64,000 nucleotides of DNA from the NCBI RefSeq assembly GCF_018135625.1, contig NZ_CP073078.1, positions 5,364,501-5,428,500 of the forward strand, read 5' to 3'. Below the pieces are notes generated by a model that worked only from the letters and a program-made list of their open reading frames with translations, was not told the origin of the DNA and searched no databases. Shown here one piece after another: positions 52,765-62,232 of this stretch. Position 1 is the stretch's first letter. Every line of letters begins with the position of its first letter. The position numbers and the translations under genes are program-made. The DNA is from Phenylobacterium montanum (GTDB lineage: Bacteria; Pseudomonadota; Alphaproteobacteria; Caulobacterales; Caulobacteraceae).

Positions 52765-55157
52765 GCGACCTCCGCCGTGGCCGGTTCGCCGCCTGGGGCC
52801 CAGCGGTCGATCTTGCTCAAAAGCTCGCCCGGATTGATCGGCTTGGCGATATGATCGTTCATGCCCGCGGCGCGGCAGGCCTCGACCTGGGCGGCCATGA
52901 CATTGGCGCTGAGAGCCAGGATCGGGGTCGCCGCGTTCAGGGGCGCCTCGCGGCGGATGGCGCGGGCGGCGGCCAGGCCGTCCATCACCGGCATCTGCAG
53001 GTCCATCAGGATCAGGTCGAACACGTCGCGCTGGGCCGCCTCCACCGCTTCGACCCCGTTTGCGGCCTCACAGACCTCGAGGTCGAATGGGGCGAGAAGG
53101 GCCGAAACCAGCTCGCGGTTCACCGCCACGTCGTCGACCACCAGGATGCGCAGCGGATTGGGCTCGACCCGCGCCTCTGCCTCCTGGGCCGCCGGTTCGG
53201 CGGCGGCGGCGACGGGAGCGGGAATATCGAACCAGAAGGTCGAGCCGACGCCTTCCACCGTATCCAGGCCAATCTCGCCGCCCATCAGTTCGATCAGCCC
53301 CTTGGAGATCGCAAGCCCCAGGCCTGCGCCCCCGTGCCGTCGGGTATTGGAGGCGTCGATCTGCGAGAAGCGGCGGAACAGGCGGGCGCGGTCCGCATCC
53401 GAAATGCCGTGGCCGGTGTCGCGCACCTTCACCAGCAGCCGCCCGCCGAGGTCGACGCGATAGCTGGCCTCTACCGTCACCGAACCGTGATTGGTGAACT
53501 TGACCGCATTGCCCACCAGGTTCAGCAGCACCTGCCGCGTGCGGGCTGCGTCGGCCACGACTTCCTTGGGCAGGGATGAGAGGGCCTGCAGGCTCAGCGT
53601 CAGGTCCTTCTTGTCCGCCTCCGGCCGAACCAGCTCGACCGCATCCGCCAGGAGGCGCTCCAGCGCGACCGGCTGAAGGTTCAACTCGACCTGGCCGGCC
53701 TCTATCCGCGAGACGTCCAGGATGTCGTTGACCAGGGCCAGAAGCGCCTGGCCGCCGGTTAGGATGCGCTGGGTATAGGCCTCGGCCTGGGCGGGCAGGC
53801 CGCCCATCTTGGCCACCAGGCCCGCAAAGCCGATCACGGCGGTCAGGGGCGTCCTGATCTCGTGGCTCATATTGGCCAGGAACTCGGCCTTGGCCCGCGC
53901 CGAGGCTTCGGCGGTCTCCCGGGCGACGCGGCTGGCCAGCAGCTCCTCGTCCAGCTTGCGCTTGGCCTCGGCATAGGTGCGGAACACGCCGAGCGCCCGG
54001 GCCAGGTCGCCAACTTCGTCCGGCCGCTCCATGTCGGGGATCGGGTGGTCCAGGTCGCCCTCGGCCACGGCGCGCATGGCGGTGGTGATGCGCCCGATCG
54101 GCTTCAGCACCTGGGCGCTGGCGAACACGGCGACCATCACGCCCAGGCCCACGGAGACGGCCATCAGGACCAGGGCGACGGAGAGGTCGCGCTCGGCGTC
54201 CGTGGCCTCGGCCGCGGCGTGCTCCGCCACCGCGCCGAAGGCGGTGTTGGCCACGTTCATCAGGCTGTCCAGCCCGGCGTTGTTGATCTGACGGCTCTGC
54301 TCGTTGGGCAGGATCGATGTGCGCCCGGCCGCAAGCGCGTCCAGGATCTCGCCGCGCATCCGCCGGTCGATCTGGTAGTAGAGCCGGTCCGAAGCGGCGA
54401 TCGCGGCCAACAAGGCCGGCGGCGCTTCGTCGTGGGCGGCGTCGTCCTTCAGGATCGCCCAGGGAGCGTCGATGCGCTCCTTGAGCGCCTTGAACTCGTC
54501 GACCTGATCGTGGGTCAACTTGCGGCCAACGATGGCGGCGGTCCACCAGCGCAGGCTGTCGTTGCCCGCGGCGGCGCGCACGGTCCAGGCCAGTCGGCCG
54601 ATATTGGTCATGCGGGCGATGAAGGGGTCGTCTCGGCCAATCTCGGCGCCCAACCGCTCGGTGGCGTCGGTCATGGCGTCGGTCAGGGCTGTGAGCCCCG
54701 CCAGATAGCGGTCGTGCAGGTCCGGCGGCCGCCGATCGAGCGGCTGGCGGATGGCGGCGTCGGACTCGGCGCGCAGGGCCTGGACCTTGTCGAAAAGGCG
54801 GCCGATCCCGGCTTCACCGAAGGCGTCGGCATGGGGCGACAGTGACCTGAGCGCAGCCAGGGTCGAGTGCATCCTGGACGTGGATTGCGACCTCAGCTCG
54901 GCCTGGTAGGCGACCTCCTTCGGGTCCGGATCGCCCGGCGAGGCGATCAGGCCCGCAGTCGTGCCCCGCTCGAGGCGCAGCAGGTTCATTTCGGTGAACA
55001 GGGCCCGCGAGGCCTCGCTGATCGCCACCACACGGCGGGCCTGTTGCAGCCGCTCGAAGGCCTGGTTGGCCGAAATCGCGCTCACGGCCGCCAGCACCGC
55101 GACCAGAAGGCCCACGATCAGCTGAATGCGAAGCCGGATCGAACGAAATGGCTTCAT
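52761..55157 (-). CDS. Hybrid sensor histidine kinase
   Basis: A 798-residue inner-membrane kinase. The first membrane helix is at about 10-30, and a long periplasmic sensor domain of about 290 residues is mostly helical. The second helix is near 325-350 and a HAMP domain follows (about 350-400). His432 in NMSHEIRTPL starts the HisKA part, and the ATPase has the N, G1 and G2 boxes (NLVGNAVKFTNHG, VRDTGHGI, GGAGLGLAISKGL). The C-terminal receiver has Asp719. The signal is unknown and no cognate regulator is adjacent. The gene is convergent with DUF3501. Confidence 0.92.
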   Translation of the reverse strand: MKPFRSIRLRIQLIVGLLVAVLAAVSAISANQAFERLQQARRVVAISEASRALFTEMNLLRLERGTTAGLIASPGDPDPKEVAYQAELRSQSTSRMHSTLAALRSLSPHADAFGEAGIGRLFDKVQALRAESDAAIRQPLDRRPPDLHDRYLAGLTALTDAMTDATERLGAEIGRDDPFIARMTNIGRLAWTVRAAAGNDSLRWWTAAIVGRKLTHDQVDEFKALKERIDAPWAILKDDAAHDEAPPALLAAIAASDRLYYQIDRRMRGEILDALAAGRTSILPNEQSRQINNAGLDSLMNVANTAFGAVAEHAAAEATDAERDLSVALVLMAVSVGLGVMVAVFASAQVLKPIGRITTAMRAVAEGDLDHPIPDMERPDEVGDLARALGVFRTYAEAKRKLDEELLASRVARETAEASARAKAEFLANMSHEIRTPLTAVIGFAGLVAKMGGLPAQAEAYTQRILTGGQALLALVNDILDVSRIEAGQVELNLQPVALERLLADAVELVRPEADKKDLTLSLQALSSLPKEVVADAARTRQVLLNLVGNAVKFTNHGSVTVEASYRVDLGGRLLVKVRDTGHGISDADRARLFRRFSQIDASNTRRHGGAGLGLAISKGLIELMGGEIGLDTVEGVGSTFWFDIPAPVAAAAEPAAQEAEARVEPNPLRILVVDDVAVNRELVSALLAPFDLEVCEAANGVEAVEAAQRDVFDLILMDLQMPVMDGLAAARAIRREAPLNAATPILALSANVMAAQVEACRAAGMNDHIAKPINPGELLSKIDRWAPGGEPATAEVA

Positions 55158-55291
55158 GGCCCCGCCGCAGTCGAGGCCGTTCTCCGACTGCCGGAAAACG
55201 GCCGCTCGCCAGAAGATTTGAGCTTAGCGGCGAACGCTTGAGCAACCGTGAAGATCTGGGCGCGTCGATTTCTCGCAGTGCAACCGGGTAG

Positions 55292-55735
55292 TCAGGCCGC
55301 GCCCCGTGCGAGCGCTACGCGGAAGCTCGCCCGCGCCCGGGCCACCGTCTCGCCGTCGGCGGTGATGTCCATCTCGGCGTGGCTCGAGCGGCCGCCGCCG
55401 TGGACGAACAGGGTGTGAAATTCCAGCCACTGGCCGGGCCTGGCCGCGCCCAGATAGTCGATGCCGAGCGAGGTGGTCCACAGCCCCTCGACCTGCGCGC
55501 CCTCGGCCCGCAGCCGCGCGCCGCAGGAAAGTCCCATCGCCTGGTCGGCCAGGGCGGCGTAGAGGCCGCCATGCACGGTCCCGCGGGAATTGGTGTGCGC
55601 TTCGCGCGCCTCCAGACCCAGCACGACCTGGCCCGGTTCGTTGCGCATGAAGATGGGGCGCCAGGGGGCGAGCAAAGGGCTTTCGCGGTCGAACGGTTCG
55701 AAGCCGGGCGGGGGCATGGGGCCTCCATCACTCAT
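55292..55735 (-). CDS. PaaI-family hotdog thioesterase
   Basis: A 147-residue hotdog-fold thioesterase. HTNSRGTVHGGLYAALADQAMGLSCG is the helix with the catalytic residue region, and SLGIDYLGAARPGQWLEFHTLFVHGGGRSSHAEM forms the sheet. It hydrolyses acyl-CoA thioesters, probably aromatic or medium-chain. The ATG at 55735 is used; the operator palindrome begins two bases upstream, so repressor binding would block initiation. It lies 134 bases downstream of the hybrid kinase gene on the same strand's upstream side, with its own control. Confidence 0.88.
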   Translation of the reverse strand: MSDGGPMPPPGFEPFDRESPLLAPWRPIFMRNEPGQVVLGLEAREAHTNSRGTVHGGLYAALADQAMGLSCGARLRAEGAQVEGLWTTSLGIDYLGAARPGQWLEFHTLFVHGGGRSSHAEMDITADGETVARARASFRVALARGAA

Positions 55736-55736
55736 T

Positions 55737-55754
55737 TTCAAACGAATGTTTGAA
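55737..55754. promoter_or_regulatory. CAAAC-N4-GTTTG operator upstream of the thioesterase
   Basis: TTCAAAC at 55737-55743 and GTTTGAA at 55748-55754 form a perfect inverted repeat around GAAT, touching the thioesterase start region. The form CAAAC-N4-GTTTG is that of TetR-family fatty-acid regulators such as PsrA. Confidence 0.6.
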
Positions 55755-55812
55755 TCGACCGTTTAGATCGTCAAGCCGTTTCGCGCGCCGAGGCGGTCAC
55801 GAAACCGGGAGC

Positions 55813-56820
55813 CTACCGCACCCCTTCCCGGGCGCCGGCAAAAGCGTAGGCCGGCAGGGCGCGAACGGCCTTCATCAGGGCGATCTGCTGCAGCCAGTTG
55901 GCGAACAGCACCTCGGCGTGGTGGCGCCAGGGATGCGGCGGGTGGAATTCGGCGGCGATCTCGGCGCAGCGTTCGATCAGCGCCGGCGAGCGGGCCCGCC
56001 TGGCTTCCTCGGCCAGGGCGCGGAAGGCCGCCTCGGTGCGGGCGTCGAAATAGCCCACCGGCAATGGCGGCGGATCATCCATCTCGCCGCGCAGGTGGCG
56101 GCCGACGTCGCGGCAGTATTCCTTGAGCAGGCCGTCGGCGTCGTATTCCGGATGCCCCTGGAAGAAGACGAACAGGCTCTCGCCCCGCCGCACGAACAGG
56201 TCCGCCCCGGCTTCGCGCGAATGGGTCAAGAGGTGATAGCCCTTGGCGGCGAGGTCGCCGACCGAAAGGCCGTTCCTGCGCGAGTGCGGCATGCGGATCA
56301 TCGAGGCCATGCCGGCCATCAGGGGGTCGTCGGCCACCTGCTCGCACAGGAACACCCCGGCGCATTTCTGGGGCAGGGGGCGCCGCTCGACCCCGTCCAG
56401 GTGCAGCACCGCTGCGTGGGCCGCCAGGCAGGACCACAAGGTCGAAAGGGTGCTGTGCTCGGCCCAGTCGATCAGCCGGGCCAGGTGCGGGAAATAGGGC
56501 TCGCTGCGGATGTCGGCGGTCTTGGGCTCGTTGCCGGTGACGATCAGGGCGTCGACCTTCAGCGCTGTGGGGTCATCGATCTCGACATAGCGGTCTCTCA
56601 TGGCGAGCCGCGCCGCGTCGCTGCGCGGAACCCCCGGCAGGCTGTAGAGCTTTAGCCGCACGTCCAGGCCGCCGCCCGCGGCCGCGATCAGTTCGGCGAA
56701 TTGCCGCTCGGTCGCGGCGAGGGCCGCATCCGGCATGTTGTTCACCAGGCCGATCTCGATCCGCATGGGCGGACAGGAAGCGGGAAGGTCGCCGCTCTGA
56801 GGGACTTCGCCGTCGGCCAT
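55813..56820 (-). CDS. metA: Homoserine O-acyltransferase, MetA type
   Basis: A 335-residue enzyme of the MetA (glutamine-amidotransferase-like) fold: MRIEIGLVNNMPDAALAATERQF at the start of the core, the catalytic Cys131 in STLWSCLAAHAAVLHLDG, FQGHPEYDADGLLKEY with the His/Glu pair, and HPWRHHAEVLFANWL. It acylates homoserine from succinyl- or acetyl-CoA; the acyl choice cannot be decided from what I can see. It follows metY by 18 bases, so acyl-homoserine synthesis and sulfhydrylation are co-expressed. An in-frame ATG 54 bases downstream is an alternative start. Confidence 0.85.
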   Translation of the reverse strand: MADGEVPQSGDLPASCPPMRIEIGLVNNMPDAALAATERQFAELIAAAGGGLDVRLKLYSLPGVPRSDAARLAMRDRYVEIDDPTALKVDALIVTGNEPKTADIRSEPYFPHLARLIDWAEHSTLSTLWSCLAAHAAVLHLDGVERRPLPQKCAGVFLCEQVADDPLMAGMASMIRMPHSRRNGLSVGDLAAKGYHLLTHSREAGADLFVRRGESLFVFFQGHPEYDADGLLKEYCRDVGRHLRGEMDDPPPLPVGYFDARTEAAFRALAEEARRARSPALIERCAEIAAEFHPPHPWRHHAEVLFANWLQQIALMKAVRALPAYAFAGAREGVR

Positions 56821-56838
56821 GGCCTCTTGTCCTCTGCT

Positions 56839-58155
56839 CTAGGGGCTTTCCGCCCGCGCAGGGGCGCGAGCCGCTTGGGAGGTGGACGGGGCGCCCAGCG
56901 CCTGGTCCAGGTCTTCGATGATGTCGTCGATGTGCTCGATGCCGATCGAGAGGCGGATCATTTCGGGCCGCACCCCGGCTTTCAGCTGCTCTTCCGGGTC
57001 CATCTGGCGGTGGGTGGTCGAAGCGGGGTGGCAGGCCAGCGACTTGGCGTCGCCGATATTGACCAGCCGCTTGATCAGGCCGAGGCGGTTATAGAACTGC
57101 CGGCCGGCCTCGAGCCCGCCCTTGATGCCGAAGGTCAGCAGCGAGGAGGCCTGGCCGCGCAGGTACTTCTGCGACAGGCCGTAATAGGGGCTGTCCTCGA
57201 AGGCGGCGTAGGAAACCCAGTCCACCCGCGGGTCGGCGCGCAGGAATTCGGCGACCTTGCGGCCGTTCTCGATGTGCCGCTCCATGCGCAGGGCCACGGT
57301 CTCGATGCCCTGCAGCAAAAGGAAGGCGCTCAGCGGCGCCAGCACCGCGCCCATGTTGCGCTGATAGACGCTGCGGGCGCGGGCGATGAAGGCCTCGGGG
57401 CCGAAGCGGTCGACATAGACCAGGCCGTGATAGGAGTGGTCCGGCTGGGTGAACATCGGGAAGCGGTCGGCGTACTTCGCCCACGGGAAGCGGCCGCTGT
57501 CGACGATGGCGCCGCCCAGGGTGGTGCCGTGGCCGCCCAGGAACTTGGTCAGGGAGTGGACGACGATGTCCGCGCCATAGTCGATCGGGCGCAGCATGAT
57601 CGGGGTCGCCACCGTGTTGTCGACGATCAAGGGAACGCCGGCGGCATGGGCGACCTTGGCCAGCTCCTCGATGTCGCAGACATTGCCGGCCGGGTTGCCG
57701 ATGCTCTCGCACAGCACCGCCTTGGTGTCCTTGTCGATCAGGCGGGCGATGTCGTCCGGCTGGTCGCTGGCGGCGAAGCGGCCCTGGATCCCCTGGCGTG
57801 GCAGGATGTGATGCAGCAGGGCGTGGGTCGCGCCATAGAGCTGGGGCACCGAGACGATGTTGCCGCCGTGGTCGGCGACATTGGCCAGGGCGAAGTGCAT
57901 CGCCGCCTGGCCCGAGGCGGTGGTCAGGGCGCCGACGCCGCCTTCCAGGGCCGCCATCCGCTTTTCCAGGATGGCCGTGGTCGGGTTGCCGATGCGGCTG
58001 TAGCGGAAGCCCTCGACCTCAAGGTCGAACAGGGCGGCGCCGTGCTCGGCGCTGTCGAACGCATAGGAGGCGGTCTGATAGATCGGCACGGCCACGGCCT
58101 TGGTGACCGGGTCGGCGTCAAAGCCGGCGTGGATGGCGATGGTTTCCGGGCGCAT
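56839..58155 (-). CDS. metY: O-acylhomoserine sulfhydrylase
   Basis: A 438-residue PLP enzyme of the Cys/Met metabolism family, longer than MetB/MetZ. The start is RPETIAIHAGFDADPVTKAVAVPIYQTASYAF, the Schiff-base Lys204 is in HSLTKFLGGHGTTLGG, and SYHGLVYVDRFGPEAF is typical of MetY. It replaces the acyl group of homoserine with sulfide to give homocysteine. GGAGAGG lies upstream of the ATG at 58155. A structured region (58268-58333) lies about 110 bases upstream. Confidence 0.92.
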   Translation of the reverse strand: MRPETIAIHAGFDADPVTKAVAVPIYQTASYAFDSAEHGAALFDLEVEGFRYSRIGNPTTAILEKRMAALEGGVGALTTASGQAAMHFALANVADHGGNIVSVPQLYGATHALLHHILPRQGIQGRFAASDQPDDIARLIDKDTKAVLCESIGNPAGNVCDIEELAKVAHAAGVPLIVDNTVATPIMLRPIDYGADIVVHSLTKFLGGHGTTLGGAIVDSGRFPWAKYADRFPMFTQPDHSYHGLVYVDRFGPEAFIARARSVYQRNMGAVLAPLSAFLLLQGIETVALRMERHIENGRKVAEFLRADPRVDWVSYAAFEDSPYYGLSQKYLRGQASSLLTFGIKGGLEAGRQFYNRLGLIKRLVNIGDAKSLACHPASTTHRQMDPEEQLKAGVRPEMIRLSIGIEHIDDIIEDLDQALGAPSTSQAARAPARAESP

Positions 58156-58267
58156 GGCCAAGACCTCTCCTGTCGGGCCCGAACGAAAAGCGGTTCCAAA
58201 TTGGCCCATGGGCGCCGACAAGACGAGCCAATGCAGGGAGCGTGCCGCAATATAAGAGAAGCTTCGC

Positions 58268-58305
58268 CTGCAATCCTACGTAAGCTGTTGGCGTAGAGAT
58301 TGCAG
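58268..58305. promoter_or_regulatory. Thirteen-base-pair hairpin in the metY/acyl-CoA synthetase control region
   Basis: CTGCAATCCTACG at 58268-58280 pairs with CGTAG (58292-58296), one bulged base and GATTGCAG (58298-58305), with an 11-base loop. It lies between divergent starts at 58155 and 58369. It does not match the SAM-II or other methionine riboswitches that I know. Confidence 0.6.
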
Positions 58306-58314
58306 CCCCGCTTG

Positions 58315-58333
58315 GCCCCTGCTCAGCAGGGGC
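58315..58333. promoter_or_regulatory. Second hairpin in the same region
   Basis: GCCCCTGC at 58315-58322 and GCAGGGGC at 58326-58333 form a perfect eight-base stem with a three-base loop, nine bases from the first hairpin and 36 bases before the acyl-CoA synthetase ATG. No U-run follows on either strand. Confidence 0.5.
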
Positions 58334-58368
58334 TGACGATTATTCGGTCAATTTCGTGAGATCGGTGC

Positions 58369-60150
58369 ATGAGCCTCCCCGCGAACAGCGCAGATGCGAG
58401 CGCCAGGCCGGCCGCCAAGGGCGGCGGCGCCAACCGCGCCTGGCTGCGGGCGCTGGAGATGACCTCGCGCCTGGACCAGGCGCCCGAGCGGCTGTTGTCC
58501 AGCGTCGTGGGAGAGATCGCCGCTGAGCGGCCCGATGCGCCGGCCCTGCTGTCCGATCATGAGACCCTGACCTATGCCGAACTGGCGGAGCGCTCGCGCC
58601 GCTGGGCGCGATGGGCCCTGGCCCAGGGGGTGGCCAAGGGCGAGGTGGTGGCCCTGATGGCGCCCAACAGCCCCTCCTACATGGCCTTCTGGCTGGGGGT
58701 GACCAGCGTGGGCGTGGTGGCGGCGCTGCTGAACACCAATCTTCGAGGGGCGGCGCTCGCCCATTGCCTCGCCGTCGCCGAGCCGAAGCATGTGGTCCTC
58801 GCCGAAGCCTTCGCCAATTGCGCCGAGGCGGCGCCGGACGGCGCGCGGGTCTGGCCGATGGAACAGGTCGATCTGGCAGCTGTTTCCGGAGAGCCGCTGA
58901 CCGACGCCGAGCGACAGGGGACGCGCCTATCCGATCCGGCGCTGCTGATCTACACCTCGGGCACCACGGGCCTGCCCAAGGCCGCCCGGGTCAGCCATCA
59001 CCGGATCATGAGCTGGAGCGGCTGGTTCGCCGGGCTGATGGACGCTTCGCCGGACGACAGGCTCTACGACTGCCTGCCCATGTACCACAGCGTCGGCGGG
59101 GTGGTGGCCACCGGCGCGCTGCTGATCCGCGGCGGCTCGGTGGTGCTGCGCGAGAAGTTCTCGGCCAGCCAGTTCTGGGACGATATCGTCCGCTGGGACT
59201 GCACCCTGTTCCAGTACATCGGCGAGCTCTGCCGCTACCTCCTGGCCGCCCCGCCGTCGGACCAGGAGCGGGCCCATCGCCTCAGGATGATCTGCGGCAA
59301 TGGCCTTCGCCCTGACGTCTGGGCCCCGTTCCAGGAACGCTTCGCCATTCCGAAAATCCTGGAGTTCTACGCCGCCACCGAGGGCAATTTCTCGCTCTAC
59401 AACGTCGAGGGCGAGGTCGGCGCCATCGGCCGCATCCCGGGCTTCATGGCCCATCGCTTCCCCGCCGCCCTGGTCCGTCACGACGTCGCCACCGGCCTGC
59501 CGGCGCGCGGCGAGGACGGCCTGTGCCAGCGCTGCGCTGTGGGCGAGCCCGGCGAGGCGATCGGGCGGCTGGCGGCGGGCGGCGACCCCGCACACCGCTT
59601 CGAGGGCTACACCAGCGCCGCCGAGAGCGAGAAGAAGATCCTGCGCGACGTGTTCGAACCCGGCGACGCCTGGCTGCGCACGGGCGACCTGATGCGGCAG
59701 GACGCCCGCGGCTTCTGGTATTTCGTCGATCGCATCGGCGACACCTTCCGCTGGAAGGGCGAGAACGTGGCCACTACCGAGGTCGCCGAAGCCCTGTCCG
59801 AAATCCCCGGCGTGATCGAGGCCACCGTCTACGGCGTGGCCGTCCCGGGCGCCGACGGCAAGGCCGGCATGGCCGCCCTGGTCACCGGCGAGGGCTTCGA
59901 CCTCTCCGGCCTGCGCGCGCGCCTGGCCGGCCGCCTGCCGGCCTACGCCCAGCCGGTGTTTCTGCGCCTTTCGCCGGCCTTGGCGGTCACCGAGACCTTC
60001 AAGCAGAAGAAGGCTGATCTGGCCAAGGAGGGGTTCGACCCGGCCGTTGTCGCCGAGCCGCTGTTCGTCGCCCTGCCGGGGGGGGATGGCTATGCGCCGC
60101 TGGACGCCCCGCTGTTCGACCAGATTGCAGGGGGACGGATCAGGCTCTGA
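58369..60150 (+). CDS. Long-chain acyl-CoA synthetase, FATP-like
   Basis: A 593-residue AMP-forming ligase. YTSGTTGLPK at 195-204 is the phosphate loop, EFYAATEGNFSLYNVEGEVGAIGR is the adenylation core, and WLRTGDLMRQDARGFWYFVDRIGDTFRWKGENVATTEV contains the hinge aspartate. The phrasing matches the very-long-chain/FATP-like group that activates fatty acids. A lysine-rich KQKKADLAKEGFD end region carries the catalytic lysine. It is divergent from metY. Confidence 0.92.
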   Translation: MSLPANSADASARPAAKGGGANRAWLRALEMTSRLDQAPERLLSSVVGEIAAERPDAPALLSDHETLTYAELAERSRRWARWALAQGVAKGEVVALMAPNSPSYMAFWLGVTSVGVVAALLNTNLRGAALAHCLAVAEPKHVVLAEAFANCAEAAPDGARVWPMEQVDLAAVSGEPLTDAERQGTRLSDPALLIYTSGTTGLPKAARVSHHRIMSWSGWFAGLMDASPDDRLYDCLPMYHSVGGVVATGALLIRGGSVVLREKFSASQFWDDIVRWDCTLFQYIGELCRYLLAAPPSDQERAHRLRMICGNGLRPDVWAPFQERFAIPKILEFYAATEGNFSLYNVEGEVGAIGRIPGFMAHRFPAALVRHDVATGLPARGEDGLCQRCAVGEPGEAIGRLAAGGDPAHRFEGYTSAAESEKKILRDVFEPGDAWLRTGDLMRQDARGFWYFVDRIGDTFRWKGENVATTEVAEALSEIPGVIEATVYGVAVPGADGKAGMAALVTGEGFDLSGLRARLAGRLPAYAQPVFLRLSPALAVTETFKQKKADLAKEGFDPAVVAEPLFVALPGGDGYAPLDAPLFDQIAGGRIRL

Positions 60151-60177
60151 CGCCTATCAGCCGTCCCCTTCCGGCGC

Positions 60178-62232
60178 TCACCAGGTCCGGCGGATGCGAA
60201 TGTGCCAATAGGCGGGCCAGCGCACGCCGAACTGCTCTGAAACCAGTATCGGCGCCGCGCCCCGCAGGCCGGCATAGGCGGTGCTGGACCTGTAGCGTCC
60301 CCGGCCGGTGATGTCGCCGATCTCGAACAGGATCGCGAGCCGGTCGCTTGGCTTGTACTCCCAGCGGACATCAGCCGCCGTCTCCACGCGATAACCGAGC
60401 ACCTCGTCGATGCGGTACTCGTGCGAGCGCGAGCCGTTGGTCACGTTGATGGTCCAGGTGGACTTGAGGGCCGGCGCCTCGCCGGTCAGGCTTATCGTTC
60501 CGCTGAACGGCAGGTCGGCGGTGATCGTCCGGGCCTGGCGGGTCGTGGGATCGGTCACCCGTGACTCCAGCCAGGTCCCGTCGAACTTGACCTGGCCGCC
60601 GGCCAGGCCGATCCGGTCGAGCGGCGCGGTGACGGCCAGCTCGGCGGTGTTGCGCCAGCCATCGCCGATATTGCCCGGGGCGTTCAGCCCCTGGATCGGG
60701 ACAAGATCCACGACATCCTGCAGCTCGATGTGGCTCAGGGTCACGACCACCGCGCCATCGCCCGGAAAGCGCTGCTCCAGCGCCGCTTCGCTCACCCATC
60801 GCCGCTCCGGCTGCAAGGTTCCGTTGCCCGCGTCCACCGCGCCGGTGGTGAAGTCGGTGCTGGCGACGAAATTGGCGAAGTCGAGCTGGCCGACCTCGCG
60901 TTCGAAGCGCAGGCGCAGCTGCGAAGCCTTGCCCGGCGACCAGGTGAGCACGACACGCGGTTTGGGGAACAGGAACGATTGCGTCTGACGCACATCGCCC
61001 GTGTGGGCGAAGCTCGAGGCTTCGATCCTCGCGCCGGCTTCCAGGTCCAGGTCGCGGCGGAGGCGCCACGTCGCCGTGGCGAATACTTCCCCGCGCCGCT
61101 CCTGCACCGTCGCGTTGTCGTTGGGCAGGCGCGTCGGCACGCCGAACAGCACATAGGTCGAGCGACCGTCGAGGAAGTTGAAGGCGCCCTCGGCGCCAGT
61201 CTCCACGCTCAGCGAGGGCGAGATTGTGCGGGTCACGGTGGCGCGCAGGATGCTTTCGCCCGAGAAGCGACGCTGGGCGAAATTGGCCAAGGTCTGGTCA
61301 GCCTCTTCAGAGGCGTAGTGGCGCCATTTCAGCGTCTGCAGGAAGACCAGCTTCAATTCGGTGGCCTGGCCGATGCGGCGGTCGTAGTCGGCGCCCAACT
61401 CGCCGAGCGAGGTGCGGTAATGGTCGCTGATCGAGGCCGCGCCCGCGCCGTCGGCCGAGAATACCGGCCGGTCCTGTTCGTTCTTGCCGGTCCAGGCGTA
61501 TTCGAAGCTGCCGTTCAGGTGAAAAAGGCCGCCCCAGGCGGGGGATTGGGCGGCGCCCTCCACCTTCAGCGACTTGTCGATATCGACCGAACGGACCCTC
61601 GAGCGAAACTCGGGCGCACCGCTGGGGAAAAAGTCCGCCACCCGGCCGCGGCCGGCGTCATCGCCCTCCTCATAGGCGTAGAGGATCGAGCCGGATAGGG
61701 CGCGCTCGCCATTGCGCCGTTCGACGTCCAGCTTCAGCACCGGCGGCGCGCGGCCATCGCCATAGAGCTTGAAATTGGCCTCGGCGGCGATGTCCGTCCG
61801 CGCTTCCTCGCGCAGGACAACATCGGCGAGGACGGTGCGCCCCTCCATGTCCAGGCCGGGAACGCCGCCGCGGATCAGCGCGATGCGGGCGACGCTGGCG
61901 GCGGGAATGCGCTTCAGAATGTCCTCCAGGCTGTCGGACTTGCTGGACGGGCGCTGGCCGTTGATCAGGACGTTTCCCGCCGCCCCGGCGAAACCGCGCA
62001 CATTCTGGCCGGCGTCGAAGGTGAAGCCGGGTAGGCGCTGGACCATGTCGAAGGCGGTATTGGGGCGCGCGGCCGCGAAGAACTCCGGGCCGAACGAGGC
62101 CTGACCGCTTTCGGCTTGAGGAGGTGATGCGTGAGCGGGGGAGAGCGCGCCAATCACAAAAAGACCCGCGACCGCCAACAAGCCATTTGGCGGGCCCGAT
62201 CTGCGGCGCCATGCACGGCCCCATTCCCCCAA
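60178..62232 (-). CDS. TonB-dependent receptor
   Basis: A 684-residue outer-membrane receptor with a signal peptide (about 1-36). The plug domain includes FDMVQRLPGFTFDAGQNVRGFAGAAGNVLINGQRPSSKSDSLEDILKRIPAASVARIALIRGG, a standard TonB plug pattern, and the long beta-barrel ends in an aromatic residue (IRIRRTW). The start is TTG at 62232 preceded by GGAGGT six bases upstream, since no ATG fits the frame. The ligand is unknown; no neighbouring transport gene gives a clue. It is convergent with the acyl-CoA synthetase. Confidence 0.88.
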   Translation of the reverse strand: MGEWGRAWRRRSGPPNGLLAVAGLFVIGALSPAHASPPQAESGQASFGPEFFAAARPNTAFDMVQRLPGFTFDAGQNVRGFAGAAGNVLINGQRPSSKSDSLEDILKRIPAASVARIALIRGGVPGLDMEGRTVLADVVLREEARTDIAAEANFKLYGDGRAPPVLKLDVERRNGERALSGSILYAYEEGDDAGRGRVADFFPSGAPEFRSRVRSVDIDKSLKVEGAAQSPAWGGLFHLNGSFEYAWTGKNEQDRPVFSADGAGAASISDHYRTSLGELGADYDRRIGQATELKLVFLQTLKWRHYASEEADQTLANFAQRRFSGESILRATVTRTISPSLSVETGAEGAFNFLDGRSTYVLFGVPTRLPNDNATVQERRGEVFATATWRLRRDLDLEAGARIEASSFAHTGDVRQTQSFLFPKPRVVLTWSPGKASQLRLRFEREVGQLDFANFVASTDFTTGAVDAGNGTLQPERRWVSEAALEQRFPGDGAVVVTLSHIELQDVVDLVPIQGLNAPGNIGDGWRNTAELAVTAPLDRIGLAGGQVKFDGTWLESRVTDPTTRQARTITADLPFSGTISLTGEAPALKSTWTINVTNGSRSHEYRIDEVLGYRVETAADVRWEYKPSDRLAILFEIGDITGRGRYRSSTAYAGLRGAAPILVSEQFGVRWPAYWHIRIRRTW

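Noticed and set aside
58156-58368. SAM-II riboswitch upstream of metY
   Set aside because: The conserved pseudoknot words of that class are missing; the hairpins seen have a different layout.
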